From an uncultured Porphyromonadaceae bacterium (lineage in GTDB: Bacteria > Bacteroidota > Bacteroidia > Bacteroidales > Muribaculaceae): a DNA stretch of 64,000 bases. Shown here in pieces: positions 31,970-42,773 of the stretch. The translations under genes were made by a program, and so were the position numbers. The notes beneath the pieces are model-generated. The model had not been told where the DNA came from. It searched no databases and was given only the letters and a program-made list of their open reading frames with translations. Each line of letters starts with the position of its first letter. Position 1 is the stretch's first letter. The stretch spans positions 1-64,000 of the forward strand of contig CAMWNT010000001.1 of NCBI GenBank assembly GCA_947175695.1. The letters are read 5' to 3'.

Positions 31970-32671
31970 TCAGAAGTCCCAACCAAGCAGGATGCTGAAC
32001 ATGCTGCCTTTCAAATCCAGTTTGTTTTTGTCTTTGCGATTATTATTGCTACTGCTGTAGTAGTTGATTAGTCCAAGATCGTACTTGATACCCAGATAGG
32101 CGTGTTTGTATTCGGCACCCACGCCGAATGTAAGACCACATGCAAAGTTGCTGTCCTTGTCAGAGAACGTGTCACTCTTGCCATGAGTGCCACCACCCGT
32201 AGAAACGTAGCTTTCTGACTTTCCGGCGCCTACTCTATACTCCAAATAGGGGCCGAAAAGCGCCTGCACATTCACTACCTTGAAGTTGTAATGATAGCCG
32301 AGTTCCACCGGAAGCTGGAGGTACATGGCCTTTATGTCAAGATTGCGTTTGGTCGATGAACTGTTTGCGTTGACTCCTTCAAAAGTAGAGTGGCGCTCAG
32401 TGAACCAAAGACCGGTCTGCATGGAAAGGCCCCATCTGCGATACACGGGAATGTCGACAATAGCACCGACATTGTAAGTGACTTTACGCTTGTTGTCAAT
32501 GTTCCAGTTACTTGCACTTGTACCACCAAGCAGTCGATAAGCGTCAGACGATGAAAATCCACCGAATCCCATTCCGGCTCTAAGGCCGAACGTAGTCTTT
32601 TCGCCAAGCTGTGCCGATGCCGCGAAAGCAACGCTCACCATAACGAAAATTAAGATAAAAAGTTTTCTCAT
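31970..32671 (-). CDS. Porin-family outer membrane beta-barrel protein
   Basis: Signal peptide MRKLFILIFVMVSVAFAASAQ; alternating strands; C-terminal aromatic GWDF. Confidence 0.75.
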   Translation of the reverse strand: MRKLFILIFVMVSVAFAASAQLGEKTTFGLRAGMGFGGFSSSDAYRLLGGTSASNWNIDNKRKVTYNVGAIVDIPVYRRWGLSMQTGLWFTERHSTFEGVNANSSSTKRNLDIKAMYLQLPVELGYHYNFKVVNVQALFGPYLEYRVGAGKSESYVSTGGGTHGKSDTFSDKDSNFACGLTFGVGAEYKHAYLGIKYDLGLINYYSSSNNNRKDKNKLDLKGSMFSILLGWDF

Positions 32672-33003
32672 ACACGATGTTATGATTAGTGGTCTTACAG
32701 TCCCATCGACCGGGAATAATAGGATAAAAAAACGTGGACTGGTCCGCCACATCTCCAAAAGAGGGTCCTGAGAAAACCGTGTACGCGAGATATGAAAGTG
32801 CAGCCCACGCTATATAGCGCGAGAACCGCCTTGTTATCTCTTGCGTACGTTGAAAATTTCTCAGGTTTTCTTTTGCAAGATAAGCAAAACGTTCTTTGTT
32901 TACCGATATGTCTTTGTCAGTCCGTGGAATGACACTGCAAAAATAAGCCAAATCCTTGAACTGTGCAAATTAAAGTAATTCAAATCTTGAACACTTACTT
33001 GCA

Positions 33004-34212
33004 TCAATAAAGAAAGCCAAAGAGCCACATGGGTATTTTGTTGCCGAAGCCGGTCTCCGTGTCATCGGCAATCACATAGCTATCCGGCAAACCGGCAATC
33101 TGCTTATATTGTTTGTTTTTGCCTCCTATTTCAAACAGATACTTTTCATCTACAAATAGATCACCGACTTGCGGCTCGTTCACTTTATGGTCGGCGACAA
33201 GCATCGACGCCACGAATGTCTCGCGCACTGTGCCAATCTCATTCAAGCTGCTCAAAGCTGCCATTATGTCGGTGTTGTCAAACAGTATTTTCTCCGGCTT
33301 TGCAACTGATTTTGGAGAACGCCAGCCGCTATGAAGACTCCGGAGCACCGCACCCTTGTCAAGCAACTCAAACATACGGATTATCGTATTGCGCGACACC
33401 TGTATCTTCAGACTCAGCGACTGCACATTAAGACTGAACGGCACTTCGGTCGACATGACGTAAAGCAACTTCCGAAGCTTGTAAAGTGTCTCATATTCAA
33501 GAGACTCTGCCGCAGGAAGATCGCGCATGATTGTAGTATCAACACTTCGCTCTACGCGACCATAATAGCTCCCCTCCTCACTGACTGCCTTAAAATAAGG
33601 GTAATACCCTTTTCCAAGATATTGCTCAAACAATGACAACACCTTTCTATCGCCAAGCTCACCCATTATATCCCATGCTATTTTGGTATGGGCGCACAAT
33701 ATATTCTCCAGACTGACCCGATCTATATCCGCTATTCCCATAAATTTCAACCATTCTCTGAATGACAGCCCATAAAGACGATATGGGAGGCAACGGCGGC
33801 TAAGATCAGCCAGAGCCGCGTCAAGGTGTATGATGGAGCTGCCCGTGAAGACAACATGGTAGTTCGGATAACTGTCATAGATGTTTTTAAGTTCCCGCTG
33901 CCAGTTGCCTTCATAGAGATGTATCTCGTCAAGGAAAAGATGGGTGCCTCCGTGTGACTCATGCCATTCCACAAGACTAAGAAGACTGTTGTCGGTAAAC
34001 CACATATTGTCGCAAGAGACATATAAAGCCTTCTCGGAAAGTCCGAACTGCTCCTTTATCCTTTGTAGCAACATTGTGGTTTTGCCAACGCCTCGCGCAC
34101 CTTTAATCATTACCAGCTTTGCGTCCCAACTAATTTGGTCATAAAGATAGCGATGGAGTGTGGTATCAATCTGACTTACAAGTCTATGCGATATGCGTAT
34201 TAGATTTTCCAT
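33004..34212 (-). CDS. AAA ATPase with DUF4143-like C-terminal domain
   Basis: Walker A GARGVGKTTMLLQ; HLFLDEIHLYEGNWQRELKNIYDSYPNYHVVFTGSS; ALADLSRRCLPYRLYGLSFREWL. Confidence 0.85.
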   Translation of the reverse strand: MENLIRISHRLVSQIDTTLHRYLYDQISWDAKLVMIKGARGVGKTTMLLQRIKEQFGLSEKALYVSCDNMWFTDNSLLSLVEWHESHGGTHLFLDEIHLYEGNWQRELKNIYDSYPNYHVVFTGSSIIHLDAALADLSRRCLPYRLYGLSFREWLKFMGIADIDRVSLENILCAHTKIAWDIMGELGDRKVLSLFEQYLGKGYYPYFKAVSEEGSYYGRVERSVDTTIMRDLPAAESLEYETLYKLRKLLYVMSTEVPFSLNVQSLSLKIQVSRNTIIRMFELLDKGAVLRSLHSGWRSPKSVAKPEKILFDNTDIMAALSSLNEIGTVRETFVASMLVADHKVNEPQVGDLFVDEKYLFEIGGKNKQYKQIAGLPDSYVIADDTETGFGNKIPMWLFGFLY

Positions 34213-34225
34213 TTCAATTTTTTTG

Positions 34226-34233
34226 CAAATTTA
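34226..34233 (-). promoter_or_regulatory. -7 box of the ATPase promoter (TAAATTTG on minus strand)
   Basis: TAnnTTTG 13 nt before the ATG; TTG 20 nt upstream lies inside the 34241-34259 repeat unit. Confidence 0.55.
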
Positions 34234-34240
34234 GCAAAAA

Positions 34241-34336
34241 TGCTCTTTCCAAACAACACTTTTACCCCAAAAGTGTTGTTTGGAAAGAGCATTTTCATCC
34301 GAAAGTGCTCTCTCCAAAGAGCACTTTCAACCAAAA
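34241..34336. repeat. Three-unit 32-bp repeat array with alternating orientation
   Basis: 19-20 nt units at 34241, 34273 and 34305 separated by T3-4-N-A3-4 spacers. Confidence 0.9.
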
Positions 34337-34452
34337 TTGAATGTATTCGACTTAAAATCGCCGGCACGGCATGGCTTTTTGCCGATACTGACGGCCGCGA
34401 TCGATATAACATGCAAAGCAGCTGTCGCGATCGGATCCCGGAGCAGCCGGGC

Positions 34453-34495
34453 GAAAAAAAAGCGGCAACACCTCGCGGTGTGGTCGCTTTTTTTG
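34453..34495. terminator. Bidirectional terminator-like hairpin
   Basis: aaaaaaaagcggcaacaccTCGCggtgtggtcgctttttttt. Confidence 0.6.
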
Positions 34496-35245
34496 TATCG
34501 TCGCCGTTGACGATAATCCCGTTTTGGATATCGGCCCTCATAGCGGCCGACGGCGATACTCTTACCAATATTCAACCAAACAATCATTCGGTCGGAGAAT
34601 TGACCCCATTCACAGACTCTCGGCAGGAGAGTCCGGAATGAGCGTCAATTAAACCAAATGAGGCTATTCTGTATCCCACAGTTTTAAAATTTGCCTTGAA
34701 TCAATATCTATAAAGCCATTCATTACCACCCCCGGGCCAAACTATTGTTGCTATTGACAAATGACCAAATCTTTAATCAGGTTGCCGGCAATTACTGTGC
34801 GTGATTGCCTTTGGCCGGAGGGGTGAGTCACATTACCAATGCAAATATCATAAAAATTTTACTAATTGCAAAACTTTTTAACTGAAAAATGTTATATAAC
34901 ATAATAATTTTTATCATTAAATTAAAAATTGGGCACTTTTCCACAATATTATATCATTTTGAAAGTTGGCATTTTGTCAGCTTTTCCATGTCGCTTGCAT
35001 TATATTTGCTTTGCATGTCATGACGCGCATATAGTCTGCACGTATAATCGCCATGTGTTGAATAGGCATTTTGGTTGCTTTTTGTCAATTCGGAGCAATT
35101 TTGGTCATTTCGGGCTCCGGCACACTCAGCAGAGAAGAGGATTTTTAATGTAATCGGCAACTGTTTTAAGTAGCACATCGGCGAGTTGACCGGAATGGGA
35201 GTAGGATCGGAGCCGGCTTTCATCGCCGCGGCAAGACGCAAAAAA

Positions 35246-35276
35246 AAAGCGCTCTCACCCGAAGGCGGAGCGCTTT
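35246..35276 (-). terminator. Terminator of gap
   Basis: AAAGCGCTC/GAGCGCTTT stem with minus-strand T9. Confidence 0.85.
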
Positions 35277-35297
35277 CTTTAGATTGGTTGAGGCTGA

Positions 35298-36323
<1,026 letters not shown>

Positions 36324-36575
36324 TTATTTGGGTTTGTTTGGGTCTTGATTTGGATGTTTATCGTTTTATCGCGTTTTCTTTGCGTCGCTCCGATATTTTC
36401 GGATTTTGATTGTTATATATTTAGCTTCTCATCCTGAGACAGAGTGCGGACAAGCTTTGCTTTTCAGCTGCATCTCAGTTTGTTAAGCTGCCTTCAAATA
36501 TCTGAGGCGATGCGGAAGCGGATTTTTTTACCTGAATTCTTCGTAAGCGCGAGGACATTCTTCGGCTTACAACTG

Positions 36576-36583
36576 CAAAATTA
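36576..36583 (-). promoter_or_regulatory. Candidate gap promoter -7 box (TAATTTTG)
   Basis: TAnnTTTG on the minus strand about 265 nt upstream of the start codon. Confidence 0.45.
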
Positions 36584-36771
36584 GCAAAAATTTTTCTATT
36601 TTCGCAGTCTGAAGTTAAAAATTTCCGTTTCGGGAAGCCGGAGGCGGGTTTTTATCCCGCTTTAGGGGGGGATGGCCGGGGAGCGGCGGGGCGCTATGGC
36701 CCCATTGCTTTCCGGCATGCGCCGGTAGCCTCCCATTGCTATAACTAATTTCTAACTAAAGTTATCGTCAT

Positions 36772-37212
36772 ATGAGTAAATTTTTAAGTGATTTTAAGGA
36801 TTTTGCCCTTAAGGGCAATGTGATCGACATGGCTGTCGGCGTTATCGTCGGCGGCGCGTTTGGCAAGATTGTGTCGTCGTTGGTCAATGACATCATCATG
36901 CCTGTCATCTCGCTTTGCACCGGCGGCTCCGGATATAAGAATCTGAAGTATGTCATCACGGCGGCGCAGCCGGCCCGCGACGGCGTGGCAGCTGTCGAAG
37001 AAGTCGCCGTCAATTACGGCCTCTTTATCCAGAATGTGGTGGATTTCTTTATCATCGCCTTCTCGATCTTCATTGCTCTCCGTTTTGCAATGAAGCTTAA
37101 GAAGAAGGAGGCCGAGCCCACTCCCGAGCCGGAGCCCGCTCCGACCAAGGAGGAAGTACTCCTGACCGAGATCCGCGATATCCTCAAGAAGGATTCGGAA
37201 GCCGGCAAGTAA
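36772..37212 (+). CDS. mscL: Large-conductance mechanosensitive channel
   Basis: FKDFALKGNVIDMAVGVIVGGAFGKIVSSLVNDIIMP. Confidence 0.96.
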   Translation: MSKFLSDFKDFALKGNVIDMAVGVIVGGAFGKIVSSLVNDIIMPVISLCTGGSGYKNLKYVITAAQPARDGVAAVEEVAVNYGLFIQNVVDFFIIAFSIFIALRFAMKLKKKEAEPTPEPEPAPTKEEVLLTEIRDILKKDSEAGK

Positions 37213-37240
37213 GCTTCGTCATCGCTTTGGAATATTATAA

Positions 37241-37274
37241 AAGCGCGTCAGCTCCATGCGGGACTGACGCGCTT
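37241..37274. terminator. Terminator between mscL and the convergent ychF
   Basis: AAGCGCGTCAG/CTGACGCGCTT perfect 11-bp stem. Confidence 0.85.
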
Positions 37275-37333
37275 GTTTTGTATTCAACGGTGTCGCCGAC
37301 AGATCGTTGGCGCCGGGACGTTAGCGTTGATAA

Positions 37334-38437
37334 TCACACATTGAAGCGGAAGTGCATGATGTCGCCGTCGTTGACCACATATTCTTTCCCTTCGACGGCC
37401 ATTTTGCCGGCTTCTTTGACAGCTGTCTCCGATCCGAGAGCTACAAAGTCGTCGTATTTGATCACTTCGGCGCGGATGAAGCCTTTCTCAAAGTCGGTGT
37501 GGATAATGCCGGCGGCCTGCGGAGCCTTTGTGCCGCGCATGAAGGTCCAGGCGCGAACTTCGTCCGGACCGGCCGTGAAGTAGGTCTGAAGATCGAGCAG
37601 GCGGTAGGCCGCGCGGATCAGACGGCTGACGCCGGATTCTTCCAATCCGATCTCCTGCAGGAATTCGGCGCGTTCTTCCCAGGTGTCGAGCTCGGCGATC
37701 TCGCTCTCTGTCTTGGCGGCTACGATCATCAGGTCGGAGTCGGTGCCGGCGATCGCCTGACGCACTCGCTCCACATATTCGTTGCCGCTGACGGCCGATG
37801 CGTCGTCGACGTTGCAGACGTAGAGCACCGGCTTATTGGTCAGCAGGAAGAGTTCGCGGGCGTATTTCTCTTCATCTTTGGTCTCGAAGCTCACGCTGCG
37901 GGCCGGGCGGCCCTGCTCGAGCGCCTCTTTATAGGCGCGGAGCACTTCGGTCTGGAGTTTTGCAGTCTTGTCGCCACCGGTCTTGGCGGCCTTTTCTGTC
38001 TTTGCGAGGCGATTGTCGATTGTCTCGAGGTCTTTGATCTGGAGCTCATAGTTGATGATCTCCATGTCGCGCACAGGATCGACTGTAGTGTCGACGTGAG
38101 TGATATTGTCGTCGTCGAAGCAGCGAAGCACGTGCAATATGGCGTCGGTCTCGCGGATATTGGCAAGGAATTTATTGCCAAGGCCCTCCCCTTTCGACGC
38201 TCCCTTGACGAGGCCGGCGATGTCGACGATCTCCACCGTAGCGGGCACCGTCGATTTCGGATTACACATCTCGACGAGCTTCGTCAGTCGGTCGTCGGGC
38301 ACTGTGATCACCCCGACATTCGGTTCGATCGTGCAGAAAGGGAAGTTAGCAGACTGTGCCTTAGCGTTGCTCAGGCAGTTGAAAAGAGTGGATTTGCCGA
38401 CATTGGGCAAACCTACGATTCCACATTTTAAAGCCAC
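37334..38437 (-). CDS. ychF: Redox-regulated ATPase YchF
   Basis: [57 protein letters not shown]. Confidence 0.96.
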   Translation of the reverse strand: MALKCGIVGLPNVGKSTLFNCLSNAKAQSANFPFCTIEPNVGVITVPDDRLTKLVEMCNPKSTVPATVEIVDIAGLVKGASKGEGLGNKFLANIRETDAILHVLRCFDDDNITHVDTTVDPVRDMEIINYELQIKDLETIDNRLAKTEKAAKTGGDKTAKLQTEVLRAYKEALEQGRPARSVSFETKDEEKYARELFLLTNKPVLYVCNVDDASAVSGNEYVERVRQAIAGTDSDLMIVAAKTESEIAELDTWEERAEFLQEIGLEESGVSRLIRAAYRLLDLQTYFTAGPDEVRAWTFMRGTKAPQAAGIIHTDFEKGFIRAEVIKYDDFVALGSETAVKEAGKMAVEGKEYVVNDGDIMHFRFNV

Positions 38438-38556
38438 TGTATATTGATTTTATTTAAGTTTCTAAAGCTTATATTGTCGGATATTTACACCTTGCAGCGC
38501 CGCGCCAAGGCGCTGCAACGCGTATCATCCACACTCATTGACCGCCGCTTCGGTTG

Positions 38557-39837
38557 CTATTCTTTTTCGGAGTCGGAAGCGGGCGCAACGCCTTTGGGAG
38601 CGACGGGCTCCCAGAGATAGAGACGGTCGGAGAGGCGGATCTTTTCGGGCACAGGCATTGCGAAGACATCCCCTTTTTTGACCACTGCCACAGGATCGTA
38701 TTCGAGTCGCAGCTCTTCGGCCTTGAAGATGAGCGCACCGGTGGTGGGGCCGGTGATGATCACTTCGTCGCCGGGGCGGAGTTCGCCGCTGAGCATCGTG
38801 AATTCGCCGACGCCGAGGCGCGGGAAATAGCGGTTGACCTTGGCGATATAGCGCTTGACTCGGGTGGCCGAGGAGCCGTATTTGGAGCTCCATTCGCCGA
38901 GACGCTGCCCCATGTAGTAGCCATCCCAGAATCCGCGGTTGAAGATCCGCGCGAGGCGCGAGTCCCATTCGGCGATTTTATCTTCGGAGTATGTGCCGTC
39001 GCAGATGGCGGTCAGCGCCTCGGAGTAGCAGCGGGTGGCCTCGGCCACATATTCCGGTCCGCGCGCGCGTCCTTCGATCTTGAACACACTCACTCCGGCG
39101 TCGACCATCTTGTTGAGGAAATGGATCGTCTTCAGATCCTTGGGCGACATGATATATTGGTTTTCGACGGCCAATTGTTCGCCTGTCTCACGATCGGTCA
39201 CTTCATACGATCGACGGCATATCTGATTGCATGCGCCGCGATTGGCCGATGAATTCATCTGATGCAGGCTCATATAGCATTTTCCGCTGACAGCCATGCA
39301 GAGAGCGCCGTGGCAGAACATCTCCAGGCGAACTCTTTCGCCCGAGGGGCCACAGATATTCTCGCTGCGGATGGCATCGGAGATTGCCTTCACCTGCTCC
39401 ATCGAGAGTTCGCGGGCGAGCACCATCACGTCGGCATAGCGGGCGTAGAATCTGACTGCCTCTATATTCGAGATATTCACTTGCGTCGAGATATGCACAT
39501 CCTGTCCGATCTCGCGGGCATACATGATGGCGGCGATATCGGATGCGATGATCGCGGATATGCCGGCCTCTTTGGCGGCGTCGATGATGGAGCGCATTTT
39601 CTCCATGTCGGCGTCGTAGACTATAGTGTTGACTGTCAGATAAGTCTTCACTCCCGCGGCGTCACACTGCGCGGCGATGCGGCGCATGTCGTCGATGGTG
39701 AAGTTGGAGCTCGATCGCGAGCGCATGTTGAGGCCTTCGATGCCGAAGTAGATGGCATCGGCGCCGGCCGCTATGGCGGCGCTCAATGATTCCTCGCTCC
39801 CTACGGGAGCCATTATTTCAAAGTCCTTGCGATTCAT
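38557..39837 (-). CDS. Peptidase U32 family protein
   Basis: APVGSEESLSAAIAAGADAIYFG; FCHGALCMAVSGKCYMS; start reassigned to MNRKDFE. Confidence 0.9.
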   Translation of the reverse strand: MNRKDFEIMAPVGSEESLSAAIAAGADAIYFGIEGLNMRSRSSSNFTIDDMRRIAAQCDAAGVKTYLTVNTIVYDADMEKMRSIIDAAKEAGISAIIASDIAAIMYAREIGQDVHISTQVNISNIEAVRFYARYADVMVLARELSMEQVKAISDAIRSENICGPSGERVRLEMFCHGALCMAVSGKCYMSLHQMNSSANRGACNQICRRSYEVTDRETGEQLAVENQYIMSPKDLKTIHFLNKMVDAGVSVFKIEGRARGPEYVAEATRCYSEALTAICDGTYSEDKIAEWDSRLARIFNRGFWDGYYMGQRLGEWSSKYGSSATRVKRYIAKVNRYFPRLGVGEFTMLSGELRPGDEVIITGPTTGALIFKAEELRLEYDPVAVVKKGDVFAMPVPEKIRLSDRLYLWEPVAPKGVAPASDSEKE

Positions 39838-39910
39838 TTCGTTTGGTTGATCCGGGAATTGCCGCCCCGCTGCGGACGCGACATATCCCCCGGGAATTGG
39901 CAGCGCGCCG

Positions 39911-40726
39911 TCAGGGGCGGCGCGCCGTATATATCGTGACGACTCCCGGAATGAGCGATTTCCATTCGGCGCCGACAAATCCGGCACGGCTCATAATCGA
40001 AGTCATCGCATCGCGCTGCGGAGCAGCTTCTATGCTTTCGTGAAGATAGGAATATGCGCGAGGGTCGCCACTGACAATGCGTCCGGCCAGCGGAATGACG
40101 CCGCGTGTATAGGCCTTATAGAAAAGAAGCGGCAGAGCCGAAGCGGGCATCGACAGCTCGACCACACAGATGACGCCGCCCGGCCTGAGCACACGCAACA
40201 TTTCGGAGTAACCCTTTTCGAGATTCTCGAAATTGCGAACGCCATAGGCCACAGTGACAAGATCGAACGACGCGTCGGCGTAGCCGATCGCAAGCGAGTC
40301 GCCCTGGCGGAACTCGATATTTTCCGAGCCTTGGATTTCTTTGGATTTTTCGCGGGCGATGCGCAGCATCCCTTCGGAAAGATCTATGCCGGAGATGCGG
40401 GCTTCCGGATAGCGCGCGTGGAGGGCGAAGGCCACATCGCCTGTGCCGGTGGCGACATCCAGAATGCTCCGTGGCGAGGCGTCCATAATCCGCGCCGCCA
40501 TGTCAAGTGCGCGGTTGCGCCAGCGCACACACATGCCGAGACTCATGATGGTGTTCATCAGGTCGTAGGCCGGGGCGATCGAATCAAACATCGTCTCCAC
40601 CTGCTTCCCCTTTGACTCGGATTCATCATAGGGCATTACGCTTTCCGCGCCCGAACGCGTCGGACGTTCACGCCGCGCCGATAGATCGCCAACACTTCCG
40701 GCCGATGACTTCTTACTGCTGCTCAT
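39911..40726 (-). CDS. ubiE: Demethylmenaquinone methyltransferase (UbiE/MenG)
   Basis: MFDSIAPAYDLMNTIMSLGMCVRWRNRA; LDVATGTGD. Confidence 0.92.
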   Translation of the reverse strand: MSSSKKSSAGSVGDLSARRERPTRSGAESVMPYDESESKGKQVETMFDSIAPAYDLMNTIMSLGMCVRWRNRALDMAARIMDASPRSILDVATGTGDVAFALHARYPEARISGIDLSEGMLRIAREKSKEIQGSENIEFRQGDSLAIGYADASFDLVTVAYGVRNFENLEKGYSEMLRVLRPGGVICVVELSMPASALPLLFYKAYTRGVIPLAGRIVSGDPRAYSYLHESIEAAPQRDAMTSIMSRAGFVGAEWKSLIPGVVTIYTARRP

Positions 40727-40738
40727 GTCGCGACGGGA

Positions 40739-41866
40739 TCATAGATGTTTGACAAATGAGCGACGGCGCTTGTGAAGCTTCGGATTGAAAGCCTCCCATT
40801 GATTCTGCACTTTCGCGTTGGTCTCCATCTCCGGATTGGATTCGGCAAATTTGAATCCTTTTTTCTGATATTGCGGAATGAGGTCGACAAATAGCAGCGC
40901 GTTGACCCCTTTCGACTGATATTCGGGGCGTATGCCGACAAGCAGGAGATCGACACGGTCGTTTTTACCCTTCAGCCCTTTCAGCAGATGATACCATCCG
41001 AGCGGGAAGAAGCGGCCTTTCGATTTCTGAAGCGCGCGGCTCATCGAGGGCATCGAGATGCCGACGCCGACAAGCTCGTCGGCGCTGTCGACTATAAGCG
41101 TCACCAGGTCAAGGTCGAGCAGATTGAGATATTCGTCGATATATTTGTCGATCTGGCGCTCCGAGAGGCGCGAGAACTGATAGAGATCCTTATAGGCGTC
41201 GTTGATGAGATGGAAGAGTTTGCGACCATAGTCGTCTTTGAGCTTCTTGCGCGAAGTGTATTTGACAACTCTGAGGCCGAATTTCTTCTTGACGATCTCG
41301 GCTATTCTGAGATGCTTTTCGGGGATGCTGTCGGGGATGGCGATAAGAAATTCCACCCAGTCGGATTCCTTTTTATATCCGAGCTTTTCGATATGACGCG
41401 AATAGTAGGGGTAGTTGTAGATCGTAGCCATCGTGGAGAGCTGGTCGAATCCTTCAATAAGACACCCTTCTTTATCAAGATCGGTGAACGACAGCGGGCC
41501 GATCACTTTCTTCATTCCCTTTGCCTTGGCCCAGACTTCGACAGCGGTCAGCAGGGCGCGGCTGACATCCTCATCGTCGATAAAATCGATGAATCCGAAG
41601 CGGGCCGCTTTTTCGCCCGACGATTCGTTGACCTGATGATTGATGATCGCGGCGATGCGGCCGGCAGGCTTACCGTCGCGATAGGCCATGAAGTAATCGG
41701 CTTCGCAGAAGTCGAATGCGGGATTGCGGGAAGGATCGAGTGTGGCAAGCTCGTCGATGACTAGCGGCGGAACGAAAAATTCATTCCCCTTATAAAGATC
41801 AATGCCGAACTTGACAAATTTCGACAAACTCTTCCTGTCGGTATTTAATTGCTTTATTTCAATCAT
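40739..41866 (-). CDS. GNAT-like acyltransferase family protein, unknown substrate
   Basis: FVPPLVIDELATLDPSRNPAF; GIRPEYQSKGVNALLFVDLI. Confidence 0.6.
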   Translation of the reverse strand: MIEIKQLNTDRKSLSKFVKFGIDLYKGNEFFVPPLVIDELATLDPSRNPAFDFCEADYFMAYRDGKPAGRIAAIINHQVNESSGEKAARFGFIDFIDDEDVSRALLTAVEVWAKAKGMKKVIGPLSFTDLDKEGCLIEGFDQLSTMATIYNYPYYSRHIEKLGYKKESDWVEFLIAIPDSIPEKHLRIAEIVKKKFGLRVVKYTSRKKLKDDYGRKLFHLINDAYKDLYQFSRLSERQIDKYIDEYLNLLDLDLVTLIVDSADELVGVGISMPSMSRALQKSKGRFFPLGWYHLLKGLKGKNDRVDLLLVGIRPEYQSKGVNALLFVDLIPQYQKKGFKFAESNPEMETNAKVQNQWEAFNPKLHKRRRSFVKHL

Positions 41867-41912
41867 TTAAGCGATTATAAGAAACAGTTTCGGATTCAAC
41901 CGTTTCTGAATA

Positions 41913-42695
41913 TTATCGTGACACTAAGAAAAACACGAGGAGGAGAATAATGACTATGAACGCGGCCAGAAGCAAATAGACCACCGTCGACGAGCGACGA
42001 TGCATATCGAGTTGCAGATCCATTATGCTCTTGTAGGGATGGCTGCGGTCGAGCGCCTTGTTGGCCACACGCCGCAGATGCGGCAGCGACTCGGGGAGAT
42101 TGTCGAGCACTTCAAGGAGCACTTTGCCATAGCTTTCGATATCACTCTGAGTGTCTTGCTCGGAGAGGGAATCCATCTGGTCGTAGCCGACGTTGATGAG
42201 CTTGAGGTTTTCGTTATATTCGGTGAATATGATCGAATCGGGAGTGATCGGATAGTGCACTATATGATTCTCCTGGATATAGTCAAGAGCGTCGAGCAAC
42301 TGGGTGCGGAGGCGATGCACGATTCTGGGCGTCAGTCGCTTCTCATCGATCAGGCGTCGCAGGCTATAGCCGTAGACGTCGTCGGTGATGATAGCCGTCC
42401 CGAGCCCCGGTATCTCCTCGAAGTCGTTGACCATCACAATATTCGGATGGGCAAGATTATAGCGTGTCTCAAACTCTTTCTCGAGCATCTCTCGATAGGC
42501 GGGGTCATTGGCAAACTCTTTTTTGAGAGCCTTGAGCATGACCCACTTGCCATGTTTCTTGACCGTATAGATGTCATAGAACTTCTCCTCCCATTCGGGC
42601 AGGAGGGTGAGGTCGGTCCATTTTCCGGAGGGATCGTCGATGGGAATCTTCTTTTCCTCCTTGGAGATGTAGCGGGGATAGTTGTTGTCGCTCAT
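41913..42695 (-). CDS. Protein-kinase-like membrane-anchored protein (probable pseudokinase)
   Basis: Kinase-like fold with VMLKALKKEF but HYPITPDS in place of HRDxKxxN and NVG in place of DFG; C-terminal TM helix. Confidence 0.7.
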   Translation of the reverse strand: MSDNNYPRYISKEEKKIPIDDPSGKWTDLTLLPEWEEKFYDIYTVKKHGKWVMLKALKKEFANDPAYREMLEKEFETRYNLAHPNIVMVNDFEEIPGLGTAIITDDVYGYSLRRLIDEKRLTPRIVHRLRTQLLDALDYIQENHIVHYPITPDSIIFTEYNENLKLINVGYDQMDSLSEQDTQSDIESYGKVLLEVLDNLPESLPHLRRVANKALDRSHPYKSIMDLQLDMHRRSSTVVYLLLAAFIVIILLLVFFLVSR

Positions 42696-42773
42696 AGTCG
42701 TATCGTTTTTCCGGCAGTGGAGGCGCGAGGAGTTGCTCCCGGCGCTTCCATGCCGATATTAGCGTTGGGCGGC

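Noticed and set aside
34241-34336. CRISPR array
   Set aside because: 32-bp periodicity, but units alternate in orientation, spacers are near-identical T/A tracts, only three units exist and no cas genes are present.
34240-34641. 133-aa ORF MLFPNNTFTPKVLFGKSIF...
   Set aside because: Its N-terminal part is a translation of the 32-bp repeat array and the rest crosses a terminator hairpin; spurious.
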